Of a stretch of DNA of 64,000 nt, positions 1 through 8,502 are shown one piece after another; within the stretch, counting starts at the first letter, position 1; each line of letters opens with the position of its first letter. The notes beneath the pieces were generated by a model. That model made no database searches. It was not told the origin of the DNA and was given only the letters and a program-made list of their open reading frames with translations. The position numbers and the translations under genes are program-made. The DNA comes from Phycisphaerae bacterium (GTDB taxonomy: Bacteria > Planctomycetota > Phycisphaerae > Phycisphaerales > SM1A02). The stretch covers positions 1-64,000 of the forward strand of contig JAEUIT010000039.1 in assembly GCA_016795035.1 (NCBI GenBank). Reading direction: 5' to 3'.

Positions 1-162
1 ATTCGGGGGAGGATGCAACTCAGAGTCCTCCCCCACGTCGCGTGGGGGAGGTGGCATCGCGCAGCGATGACGGAGGGGGACGTCGCGCGGCGCACCAGCC
101 CCCACCACCATCGCTTCGCGATGGTCCCCCTCCCCCGAATCGAGGATTCGGGGGAGGATGCA
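1..162. repeat. GC-rich double-hairpin repeats, two copies face to face
   Basis: The first copy has a perfect hairpin with arms 27-37 (CCTCCCCCACG) and 41-51, then a second small hairpin CATCGC-gca-GCGATG at 55-69, then CGGAGGGGG at 71-79. A second copy lies in the opposite orientation at about 95-157, with arms 129-141 (CCTCCCCCGAATC) and 145-157, next to CCATCGC-ttc-GCGATGG-like arms. A 17-bp direct repeat starts at 1 and again at 146. The same architecture returns at 46599-46650. I see no gene in 1-248. The block lies downstream of the minus-strand protease gene that ends at 249. Confidence 0.75.
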
Positions 163-248
163 GTGCGCCCTCCGCGTTGCAGGCGCGCGACGCCGGAGGG
201 GAGCACCGCCCTCCCTCTCCATTCTCCCCTCTCTATTCTCTCTCCCCC

Positions 249-3200
249 CTACCTCGCCTTCACCGGCGTCGGCGGCACCGGCGGCACGTCGCGCGGATCC
301 TTCGTGATCAACTCCTGAAGATGCCCGATCGCCGCGTCGAGCTGCGCGTCGTCGCCGAAGAACGTCGCGTGCGGCAAGTTGTCGACCGTGATGTCGGGCT
401 CGACGCCACGACCTTCGATCAGCCACGCGCCGGTCTCGTCAAACACGCCGAACTCGCCGGCGGACGCGATGCCGCCGTCGACGAGTCGATTGCTGCTACT
501 CAGCCAGATCTCGCCGCCCCACGTGCGCGTCCCGATGACTTTGCCCAGCCCGAGCCGACGGAAGCCTTCGGTGAACGCTTCGCCGTCCGACGCCGTGCCT
601 TCATCGCAGAGCACCACCATGTGGCCGCGGAAGGCGAACTGCATGTTCCATAGCGGGCTTCGACCAACCGACTGATTCCAGAACATCCACGCCTTGCGGA
701 TCAAGCGGCCGAGGACCCAGCTGTCGATGTTGCCGCCGTCGTTCGAGCGGACGTCGAGGATCAGGCCGCGCCGCGCGAACACCGGGTAGTAGTCGCGCAC
801 GAAATCGGCGAAGTCGCCCGCGCCCATCGCACGAAGGTGCACATAGCCGATCTCCCCGTTGCCGCGCTCGTCGACACGACGGCGCCGCTCGACCTCCCAG
901 CCTCGGTAGCGGAGATCGGCAAAGGCCCCTTGCGGGATCGGGGTCGCGATGACGTCGCGTTCCTCGCCCTTCGCCGACTTCACGCGAAGGAGCGTCTGGC
1001 GCCCCGCCTTCGCCCGCAGCAACGCGGAGAGGTCCGGCGCGCTCAACGTTGCAACGCCGTCGATCGCGAGGATCGTGTCGCCGACGGCGACGTCGACGCC
1101 AGGGACCGCAAGCGGCGGTCGCGCCCACGGCTCGTCGGGATCGAACGCGGGAATCGCGGTCACGACGTAGCCGCCGGCCGCCTGGTCGCGGCGGAAATCC
1201 GCGCCGAGCGATGCCGGCTCGATCTTCTCGATGCCGCGCCGGGCGTCGCCGCGCACGAAATGGTGCAACGCGGAGAGCTCTCCGGTCATCTCCTGAAGGA
1301 CGTCGTTCAGCTCGTCGCGGCTGCGCACGCGGTTCACCCACGGCTCGTACTTCGCGCGCACGGCCTTCCAGTCCGCGCCGTGCATCTTGGCGTCATAGAA
1401 GTAGTCGCGAAGCATGCGCCACGCATCGACGAGCATCTGGCGCCACTCGTCGCGCGGGCTGGTCGCAAAGACGATCGCGCCGAAGTCGATGCCGTCGCGG
1501 CCACCCTTCTCACCCTTCTCGCCGGCGGGCTGCGGCGCCGCGTCGATGATCTGCCATGATTCGCCGCGGCGGACGAGAATCTTCTTTCGATCGCGCGAGA
1601 GCTGCGCGCTGCGCACGCCCGCCATCACCGCTTTGGGCTCGGGCTTCTCGTTGTCGATCGCCATGCCGAAGAGCGTGCCGCCTTCGCCGCGCTTGGTGGG
1701 CGTCGGGTCGGACGCGATCCAGAAGAGCGCCTTGCCCGTCGAGAGGACCGGCGACCCGTCAAGGTTCGACGGCGGCATCGGCACTTCGAAGAGCCGTGAC
1801 GAGAGGCCGTCAAACACGATCTCGACCTTCGTGGGCTCGGGCTTCTTTTCGGGCTTGGCGTCCGACGCAGCGTCGGGCTTGGCGTCCGCAGTCTCCGCGG
1901 GCTTCTCGGCGTGCTTTTCGATTGGCTTCTCGGTGGGCTTCTCGGTGGGCTTCTCGGTGGGTTCCTTCGGCTTGTCCTTCTCCGTTGCAGCCGCCGGCTT
2001 CGTGAGTTCGTCGTTCGGGCGGAACGGCCAGCGTTCGCCGGGCGTGAGCGAGAGCGCGAAGAGCTTGCCCGTTCGCGCGAAGAACGGCTCCGGCGCGCGC
2101 GGCCCCCACGGACTGTCGACCGACGAATCGAAGAAGCGATCCGAGCGGAACCACAGCCACTTGCCGTCGGGCGACCAGCTCGGCGCCATGCTGTCGTAGC
2201 GATCGGTGGTGACGGCGCGCGTCGCGCCGTCGCCGCGCGACCAGACCTTCACCTGTCGATTGAGATTCGCGGCCGGCGCGACGTAGGCGAGCCATGCGCT
2301 GTCGTCCGACCACGCGAGATCGCCGATGTCCTCGATCCCGTTCTCCTCGACGAGCCGGCTCGTGCCGTTCGTTCGGTCGAACACCCATAGGCGCAGCCGC
2401 TTGTCGGTGTGCGCGATCTGCGTGCCGTCGGGTGACGCGAGCGCCTGCCAGCGCATCGTCGCGCCGTCGTTCGTGAGACGGGTCGGCGACCCTACGCCGT
2501 TCGCGGGCAGAAGCACCAGCTCGAGCTCGCCCCACTCGTCAGAGAATGCGACGACCGTGCTTTCGTCGAGAAAGGTTGCCGCGCGATAGCGGATGCCCGG
2601 GCGCGGATCGAGGTCGACGGTGCGCCCATCCTTCGCAGGGACGACGAACACGCGACCGCGCACCGTGGCGACAACCTTCGCGCCGTCGGGCGACACGTTG
2701 ACCGACGACATCTCGCGCGACGGGTCGACGATCCAGCGCTCGCGCGTCTGGTCGAAGTCGGAGTCGAGCGCGATCGGAATCGTCGAGGTCGCTCCGGCTG
2801 CAACGTCGAGTCGCTTGAGGTCGGGACCGAGCTGGTAGACGACCGTCGAGCCGTCGAGCGCGGCGCCGCCGATGTCGAACGAATCTTCCTTCGAGACCTG
2901 CCGAAGGTCCGTGCCGTCGGGCTTCATCGACCACACGTTCATGCGGCCGCTGCGGTCGCTGAGGAAGTACACGCGGCCGTCGCCGCCCGACATGTTGGTC
3001 ATCGGCGCCTTGCTGGTGCCGTCGTAGTCCTTCGTGAGGGGCGTGGCCTCGGCACCGCGCGTGCCGAGCGCCGGCAACGTGAATCGCCACAACTGCTGCG
3101 CGGTGCCGCCCACGTAGCGGTCCGTGTGGCTGCCCTGAAACTCTAGACGCGTGAAGACGAGCGTCTCCGGGTCGATGAAGGCGGCGTCGGCGCATTGGGC

Positions 3201-3650
3201 GAGCGGCAACATGGAGCGCTCGCCGCTCGCGAGATCGATGCGAACGACGCGGGCGGCGCCGATCGGTGACCCGTTGTCGCTTGCAACGAGGAGCGAACCG
3301 TTAGGCCCCCAACCGACCCACACGAGGCCGGTCGCACCGAACGTCCGCCGCGTGGGGAGACCGCCGGACATCGGCATCGTGTACACCTCGCGCGCCCCCT
3401 CGTAGCTCGCCATGAAGGCGAGCGTCGAGCCGTCGGGGGAGATCGAGGGCATGCGCTCCTCGCCGGGGTGGGTCGTGAGACGGGTCGCCCGCCCGCCTGC
3501 AACGGGGACGCGCCAGAGGTCGCCCTCGGCCACGAAGACGACGGTGTCGCCGCGGACGCTCGGCATGCGGGCGTAGCCCTGCGTGTCGGCGGGATCGGCG
3601 GAAAGGGCTGCAACGACGAGTGTGGCGAGGGAGGCGACGTGCATAGTCAT
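249..3650 (-). CDS. Tricorn-like S41 serine protease, secreted
   Basis: A 1133-aa protein resembling tricorn core protease, which in the known family degrades peptides. The N-terminus (MTMHVASLATLVVAALSA) looks like a signal peptide, so it probably acts outside the cytoplasm. Residues about 30-550 hold beta-propeller (PD40/WD-like) repeats such as SPDGSTLAFM. A Lys/Glu/Pro repeat linker (EKPTEKPTEKPTEKP) spans about 557-617. A PDZ-like stretch (VGDTILAIDG) lies near 850. The C-terminal S41 domain has His in LSALHHFVRGD near 795 and the probable nucleophile Ser in GTASDGEAF near 1020. The longer reading frame back to 3848 lacks a signal sequence and would overlap the divergent gene at 3737, so the ATG at 3650 was chosen. 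It is transcribed away from that gene. Confidence 0.88.
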   Translation of the reverse strand: MTMHVASLATLVVAALSADPADTQGYARMPSVRGDTVVFVAEGDLWRVPVAGGRATRLTTHPGEERMPSISPDGSTLAFMASYEGAREVYTMPMSGGLPTRRTFGATGLVWVGWGPNGSLLVASDNGSPIGAARVVRIDLASGERSMLPLAQCADAAFIDPETLVFTRLEFQGSHTDRYVGGTAQQLWRFTLPALGTRGAEATPLTKDYDGTSKAPMTNMSGGDGRVYFLSDRSGRMNVWSMKPDGTDLRQVSKEDSFDIGGAALDGSTVVYQLGPDLKRLDVAAGATSTIPIALDSDFDQTRERWIVDPSREMSSVNVSPDGAKVVATVRGRVFVVPAKDGRTVDLDPRPGIRYRAATFLDESTVVAFSDEWGELELVLLPANGVGSPTRLTNDGATMRWQALASPDGTQIAHTDKRLRLWVFDRTNGTSRLVEENGIEDIGDLAWSDDSAWLAYVAPAANLNRQVKVWSRGDGATRAVTTDRYDSMAPSWSPDGKWLWFRSDRFFDSSVDSPWGPRAPEPFFARTGKLFALSLTPGERWPFRPNDELTKPAAATEKDKPKEPTEKPTEKPTEKPIEKHAEKPAETADAKPDAASDAKPEKKPEPTKVEIVFDGLSSRLFEVPMPPSNLDGSPVLSTGKALFWIASDPTPTKRGEGGTLFGMAIDNEKPEPKAVMAGVRSAQLSRDRKKILVRRGESWQIIDAAPQPAGEKGEKGGRDGIDFGAIVFATSPRDEWRQMLVDAWRMLRDYFYDAKMHGADWKAVRAKYEPWVNRVRSRDELNDVLQEMTGELSALHHFVRGDARRGIEKIEPASLGADFRRDQAAGGYVVTAIPAFDPDEPWARPPLAVPGVDVAVGDTILAIDGVATLSAPDLSALLRAKAGRQTLLRVKSAKGEERDVIATPIPQGAFADLRYRGWEVERRRRVDERGNGEIGYVHLRAMGAGDFADFVRDYYPVFARRGLILDVRSNDGGNIDSWVLGRLIRKAWMFWNQSVGRSPLWNMQFAFRGHMVVLCDEGTASDGEAFTEGFRRLGLGKVIGTRTWGGEIWLSSSNRLVDGGIASAGEFGVFDETGAWLIEGRGVEPDITVDNLPHATFFGDDAQLDAAIGHLQELITKDPRDVPPVPPTPVKAR

Positions 3651-3736
3651 TCTGTATTGCAACGCGGAGAAGGCGGAAACCCGAAATCCGTGGCGTAGCC
3701 TATCGACCGCCGTGATGGTCGCCGTACGCTGAGGCC

Positions 3737-5080
3737 ATGCCGATCGCCCAATGGTCGATGCTCGCGTTCGTGCTGGCGCTGCCGCTTGCCGGAACCGCCG
3801 AAGCGCAGTCACCGGCCCCGCCCGGTCGCAGGGAGTTGAGCCCCGCAAAGCGTCTCGAGACGGCGCGACGGATGCTTCAGGAGGCGACGCTGAGTCGCGA
3901 CCTCTTGGTCCGCGCCCTCGGTTCCGTCGACAAAGACCTGATCGGGTTCATCGTCGACCCCGTCTTCAAGGAGTACGCGGAGGCCGTGGAGATCGCTCGC
4001 GAGAACGCGATCGCGCGGCTCTATGCCGTGAACGGCGAGGACGTCGAACTTCGGCCGGTGACCGGGCAGACGCTCGTCGACGTGGCGAAGGAGCTGTCGC
4101 AGGCCTATGTCGCCGCAACGGATCGCGCCCTTCGAGAGCTCGGCGAGTCTGGGGTCCAGATCGGGCGCGATTCCAAGATCCTCGAGGCGGACGCGCTGCG
4201 CGTGCTTGTCGCCTATCGCTATCAATCTCGATTGCGCGGCGTTCACGACGACGCGTCGCCCGGCTACGACGTGCTACTCGACTTCAACGCGGCGCGACAG
4301 GACGATGCCCGCATTCGCGACGCCGCAACCCGCGCCGAGGCCGATGCCGCGGCACACGAGGCGCTCTCCGTTGCGACGCAGGAGTTCCGCACCCGCGGCG
4401 TGGAGATCGGCCGCGCTATCGTCGAGAGCGCTGGACGCAACCTCGCCTTCTCGCGCACCGCATGGAACGGCGAGCCCGAACCCCCCGAGTTCACCGCGGC
4501 AATCCGGAAAGCGCGCGAGACGATGGAGGCCTGGGTTCGCGCGACCGATGCCTTTGCCGACGCGGCCGAGCGCTTCCTGCAGGCGAGCGGCGACCCGATC
4601 GCGGCCGCGCGATGGCGCCTGCGGGCCCTGCGCGAGACGGCGGCGACCGAGATCGTGGTCGACTCGTGGGGACGGCAGATCGCCACGGCGGCGCAGCTCC
4701 TCGGCGCGGGCCCCAACGAGTTGGCCGCGATATCAACTGCAACGGACGACGCGGATCTGCAACGCGTGCAGAACGCGAAAGCGACGCTCGCCGCCTATCG
4801 ACGCTGGCTCGCGGACGTGCGCGCGGACGGCAAGAATCCGAATGGCGAGGATCCGTCTGACGCGCTCATTCGAGCGTTGCTCGCGCAGTCGGCCTACGAA
4901 AAGGTCGCGAGAGATCGGGCGCTCGCGTGCCTGCGCTCGTCGCTTGTGCGCGAGGCGATCGCGTCGATGCCGGCGCCCGATGAATCGTACCGCGTGCCAT
5001 GGTGGATCGATCAATGGCGTCAGCGACAGGCGCAAGGGGCGGAGGACCAGCCGGAGACGCCGAAGGAGCAACCCCGATGA
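3737..5080 (+). CDS. Secreted protein of unknown function, family A, copy 1
   Basis: A 447-aa protein with a clear signal peptide (MPIAQWSMLAFVLALPLAGTAEA, cleavage near residue 24). I do not recognise the family. The mature part looks helical, rich in Ala, Arg, Glu and Asp, without obvious catalytic motifs. It aligns along its length with the protein at 6121-7482: shared stretches include PVFKEYAEAVE versus PIFKEYAAAIG, and SPGYDVLLDFNAARQDD versus SPGYDTLLEYDAARADD. It overlaps the next gene by ATGA at 5077-5080, so the two are probably translated together. GAGG sits just upstream of the ATG. Confidence 0.85.
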   Translation: MPIAQWSMLAFVLALPLAGTAEAQSPAPPGRRELSPAKRLETARRMLQEATLSRDLLVRALGSVDKDLIGFIVDPVFKEYAEAVEIARENAIARLYAVNGEDVELRPVTGQTLVDVAKELSQAYVAATDRALRELGESGVQIGRDSKILEADALRVLVAYRYQSRLRGVHDDASPGYDVLLDFNAARQDDARIRDAATRAEADAAAHEALSVATQEFRTRGVEIGRAIVESAGRNLAFSRTAWNGEPEPPEFTAAIRKARETMEAWVRATDAFADAAERFLQASGDPIAAARWRLRALRETAATEIVVDSWGRQIATAAQLLGAGPNELAAISTATDDADLQRVQNAKATLAAYRRWLADVRADGKNPNGEDPSDALIRALLAQSAYEKVARDRALACLRSSLVREAIASMPAPDESYRVPWWIDQWRQRQAQGAEDQPETPKEQPR

Positions 5081-6114
5081 CCGCATGGACGATCGCCACA
5101 CTCGTCGTTGCAGCTTCGTGCACGCCCGACGGCGGCAACGACAAGCCGACGCGCGCAGAGATTGACCAACTCATATCGGCGCTCGACCGTGCGCTATCCG
5201 GCGAGCGACGCGTCGAAGCCATCCTTCGCCAGCGCATCTGGCAGGGTCCGCAGAATGGGCCGGCGCCAGACATCGCCCGCGACCCGCCGGGTTCTGATCA
5301 GCGATCGATCGTTCGCCTTCTCGGCCCTCGACAACTCGTGCTCGGAGAGTTGCCGCTCGACAACGTGACCGTCGTCTTTGACGACTTCATGTACGTCTAT
5401 CACCCCTCCGAAGCAGAGTCGTATGTGAGTCCGGCGGCGGGATTCTGGCGCGGACCACATCTCACGATGGTGTTGCAGACCTCGACGTTGCCGCTCTTTC
5501 AGACCGACGGCACCTCGCGCGCGTCGCTCGAGGCGATTCGCACCTCGACTCCGATCTCGTTCGAACGGAACGGCACGGAGTGGACTTACCGCTTCTACGA
5601 CAAGGCCGAAGAGGCGGCCGTCGCCGAAGCGGAGAAGCGCGCGGCCGCGAACGGCGAGCCCACGCCCGCGCGGAAGATGACGCCGTGGCCCCGCGAGGTG
5701 ATCGTTGACGTGGGCGACCCGCCGCGCCTCGTTGGCGTCGCGCTCGACATGCCGTTGGATGGCCCGGAGAAGCCGCTCGTCCGAAACGAAACGCGCGTCA
5801 TCGAGTGGCAACAGGTGGGGACGTCCACCTTGCCGCGCCGCGTCCTGACGTCGACCAGCATGGCTGGGGCGGCACCGTATCGCTTGCTCGTCGAGGTTGA
5901 GAATGCCGCGGAGATTCCGCCGGCAGCCGACGACGCCACCGTACATCCGCTTCCCGCAGGGCTCACGTTCGTCAACTCGCCGCGCACCTTCCGCTTCACC
6001 GTCGGCAGTCCGCACATCGTGTACGAAGGCCAGCGCCTCACGCTCGAGGAGCCGCTCTGGGTCCATCCCGGCGAGCGTCTCGGCGAACTCGTGAAGTCGG
6101 CGAAGCCGGAGTGA
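5077..6114 (+). CDS. Secreted or lipid-anchored protein of unknown function, family B, copy 1
   Basis: A 345-aa protein that starts at the ATGA overlap with the preceding stop. This gives a hydrophobic N-terminus (MTAWTIATLVVAASCTPDGG) that could be a signal peptide or weak lipobox (Cys 15). The body contains alternating beta-strand-like segments (VTVVFDDFMYVYHP, GTEWTYRFYDKAEE), which might suit a lipid-carrier-like barrel, but that is a guess. It is paralogous to 7479-8495, and the last 43 residues are almost the same. Only 6 bp separate it from the next family-A gene, so A-B-A'-B' looks like one transcript. Confidence 0.82.
   Translation: MTAWTIATLVVAASCTPDGGNDKPTRAEIDQLISALDRALSGERRVEAILRQRIWQGPQNGPAPDIARDPPGSDQRSIVRLLGPRQLVLGELPLDNVTVVFDDFMYVYHPSEAESYVSPAAGFWRGPHLTMVLQTSTLPLFQTDGTSRASLEAIRTSTPISFERNGTEWTYRFYDKAEEAAVAEAEKRAAANGEPTPARKMTPWPREVIVDVGDPPRLVGVALDMPLDGPEKPLVRNETRVIEWQQVGTSTLPRRVLTSTSMAGAAPYRLLVEVENAAEIPPAADDATVHPLPAGLTFVNSPRTFRFTVGSPHIVYEGQRLTLEEPLWVHPGERLGELVKSAKPE
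5984..6114 (+). repeat. Gene-conversion-like tract, copy 1
   Basis: These 131 bases encode the C-terminus of the first B protein. They match 8365-8495 with a single difference that I can see (GTGTAC versus GTGTTC), and both copies end exactly at the stop codon. The rest of the two genes is much more diverged. Confidence 0.9.
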
Positions 6115-6120
6115 AATCGA

Positions 6121-7482
6121 ATGACGACGTTGAAGCGCCCCACGCATCGAGCGGCCACGATTGCGGCTATCGCGCACCTCGTCCTCGTGCTCGTCAGCGT
6201 CGGCAACGCACACGCACAGAGCGCCGCGCCCGACTCCGCCCAGAGCGGCATCACCCCGTCGCAGCGAATCACGGCGACGATGCCTGCGCTTGATGCCTTG
6301 ACGATGTCGCGCGCTCAGATGGCACGAGCGCTCGGTCCGCTCGACACAGACGTGGCCGCGGCGATCGTCGAGCCGATCTTCAAGGAGTATGCAGCAGCGA
6401 TCGGGTCCGCCCGCGAGGCGGCCCTCGATCGACTCTACCTGCGCCGCGGCAACGACGCCGACGTTCGCGCCGTCACCGGCGCGGAGCTCGTCGACGTTGC
6501 AGCTTCGCTCTCCGCGGCCTACGAGGCTGCAACGCGGAAGGCCTTGCAGGAGCTCGGCGAATCCGCATCGGCCATCGGTCGCTCCCCGGAACTCACGCGG
6601 CAGGACCTCCTCCGCACGCTCGTCGCGAGGTACCTTCAGTTCGCAGTCACGGGCGGCTTCGACAAGCTGTCGCCGGGCTACGACACGCTGCTCGAGTACG
6701 ACGCCGCGCGAGCCGACGACCCCGCCATCGGCACTGCGGCGGCCAAGGCCGACCTCGATGCACAGGCCCGCGCCGCGCTCGAACCTGCGATCGAGGAGTA
6801 CCGCCGACAAGCCGCGTCGCTCGGGGAGATGCTCATGCAGTACTCCGGCGTACTCCTCGCGACGTCGCGGACGAATTGGGATGGCCTTCCGGAACCGCAT
6901 GAGTTCGCCGAGCGACGACGCGCACGTGACGACGCGAGCGCCGTGTGGCGACGGATGAACGACGAGCTCGCCGACGCGTTCGAGCGGCATCTCCTCGTTG
7001 CAGGCGATCCGCTGGCCGCCGCCCGCTGGCGGCTGCGGGTATACGAGATCACGGCGTCGAAGGAGGTTCCAATGTCCTCATGGTTTCGACGCGCGGTCGC
7101 CGTCGCGCACGTCCTTGGACTCGACGCCGAGGAGATCGAGGCGCTTCGCGCGATGGAAGCGTCGTATGCCCCACAGCGTCTCGCGAAGGTTCGAGCATCG
7201 CTTTCGGCCTATCGTCGCTGGTTCGCCGAGCTCAACGGCGATCTCAATGCCGTCGGAAGCGTCGATCCGCCGCAAGCGCTCGAACGAGCCATCGCGGCGC
7301 AGGAGGCGTTCGAAGCGGACGCTCGGGCGCGGATTCTGCAGGCGGTGCGCTCTCGCGGAGTGCGCGACGCGCTCGCATCGCACGTCCCTCCCGCCGTTGA
7401 GGCCGACGCGCCCTACTGGCTTCAGGCATGGCGAGCGCGTATCGCCACGGCCGCACCGAACGTCGAGGAGAAACCGCAATGA
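6121..7482 (+). CDS. Secreted protein of unknown function, family A, copy 2
   Basis: A 453-aa paralogue of the protein at 3737-5080, with a signal peptide running to about residue 33 (LVLVLVSVGNAHAQ). The same landmarks appear in the same order: RALGPLD near residue 65, PIFKEYAAAIG, VTGAELVDVA, LQELGESASAIG and SPGYDTLLEYDAARADD, then a C-terminal helical half with AARWRLRVYEITASKE. No enzyme motif is apparent. The ATG lies 6 bp after the stop of the first B gene, and its own stop overlaps the next ATG (7479-7482). This repeats the A-B coupling of the first cassette. Confidence 0.85.
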   Translation: MTTLKRPTHRAATIAAIAHLVLVLVSVGNAHAQSAAPDSAQSGITPSQRITATMPALDALTMSRAQMARALGPLDTDVAAAIVEPIFKEYAAAIGSAREAALDRLYLRRGNDADVRAVTGAELVDVAASLSAAYEAATRKALQELGESASAIGRSPELTRQDLLRTLVARYLQFAVTGGFDKLSPGYDTLLEYDAARADDPAIGTAAAKADLDAQARAALEPAIEEYRRQAASLGEMLMQYSGVLLATSRTNWDGLPEPHEFAERRRARDDASAVWRRMNDELADAFERHLLVAGDPLAAARWRLRVYEITASKEVPMSSWFRRAVAVAHVLGLDAEEIEALRAMEASYAPQRLAKVRASLSAYRRWFAELNGDLNAVGSVDPPQALERAIAAQEAFEADARARILQAVRSRGVRDALASHVPPAVEADAPYWLQAWRARIATAAPNVEEKPQ

Positions 7483-8495
7483 CATCGCTCGCCGCACTCA
7501 TCGTTGCAGCCTCGATGTTCGCCGTCGACGCGCCTCCGGACGTAACTCCCGACGATCTCTCGAGGCTTTCGGGCGCCATCGCCAAGGCGCTGGCGTCCGA
7601 GCGTCGCGTCGAGAGCGTCGTCGACATCCGATGGTGGGCACCGACGCCGGAGAACCCTGCTCCGGACGTCGCTCGCGATCAGCCCACCGGAACGACCTCC
7701 GCTCTCGTGCGCATCTTGGGGCGGAGACACGCGGTTGTGTGGCCGGAAGGAGCGACGGACATCGAGGTTACCTTCGACGGAGTCGCGTACTCGTACTCGA
7801 CTACGTCGGAACCGAGCCTTCTCGACCTGCGCAATGCCGCCCACGTCGGACACGCACTTCTCTTTCAGACAACGTCGCTTCGGCTCCTTCCGGGAACGGC
7901 GTCGATGGAGGAGGTGGTGCGCACGTCCATTCCTCTCTCGCTTCGTCGAGAGGGCGACATCTGGACGTATCGCTTCGTGAATCGGGCCGAAGCGCTCGAA
8001 CTCGAGGAGACTCGGAAACAACTGGTCGCCGCCGGAGTGGATACAGGCCCACAGACGCAGGCCGCGTTCACGCACGAAGTCGTCGTGGATCTCGGCGATC
8101 CCCCGAGACTCCTCGGCGTCGCGACGGAGTACACGGTGGGCGAAGAGAAGCGCGTCGTTCGTTCCGCGTTCACCGTCACCGAGTGGCACCACGTTGCAGG
8201 CGCCATGACCCCTCGCCGCGTTCTATCGACGTACTTGCGGTCGAATGGCACCACGAGTTCGCAGATCTATGAGTCGCGCGAGATCACAGAGCTTCCCGCG
8301 CTCGGCGCACAAGCGAAGGACACTCGGCCCTTCCCAACCGGAACGCGGGTCTCCAGCAACTCCGGCACCTTCCGCTTCACCGTCGGCAGTCCGCACATCG
8401 TGTTCGAAGGCCAGCGCCTCACGCTCGAGGAGCCGCTCTGGGTCCATCCCGGCGAGCGTCTCGGCGAACTCGTGAAGTCGGCGAAGCCGGAGTGA
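7479..8495 (+). CDS. Secreted protein of unknown function, family B, copy 2
   Basis: A 338-aa paralogue of the protein at 5077-6114, with a signal-like N-terminus (MTSLAALIVAASMFAVDA). It lacks the early Cys that might lipidate copy 1. Shared features include AP-D-VARDQP, a DIEVTFDGVAYSY strand and the identical C-terminal stretch EGQRLTLEEPLWVHPGERLG. The start is set by the ATGA overlap with the upstream family-A gene. It ends 7 bp from the convergent efflux operon. The near-identity at the 3' end, against a diverged body, points to recent conversion between the copies. Confidence 0.82.
   Translation: MTSLAALIVAASMFAVDAPPDVTPDDLSRLSGAIAKALASERRVESVVDIRWWAPTPENPAPDVARDQPTGTTSALVRILGRRHAVVWPEGATDIEVTFDGVAYSYSTTSEPSLLDLRNAAHVGHALLFQTTSLRLLPGTASMEEVVRTSIPLSLRREGDIWTYRFVNRAEALELEETRKQLVAAGVDTGPQTQAAFTHEVVVDLGDPPRLLGVATEYTVGEEKRVVRSAFTVTEWHHVAGAMTPRRVLSTYLRSNGTTSSQIYESREITELPALGAQAKDTRPFPTGTRVSSNSGTFRFTVGSPHIVFEGQRLTLEEPLWVHPGERLGELVKSAKPE
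8365..8495 (+). repeat. Gene-conversion-like tract, copy 2
   Basis: The second copy of the 131-base near-identical tract shared with 5984-6114. The homology block ends precisely at the stop codon of this B gene; beyond it the sequences differ. Confidence 0.9.
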
Positions 8496-8502
8496 ACGAC
8501 GC

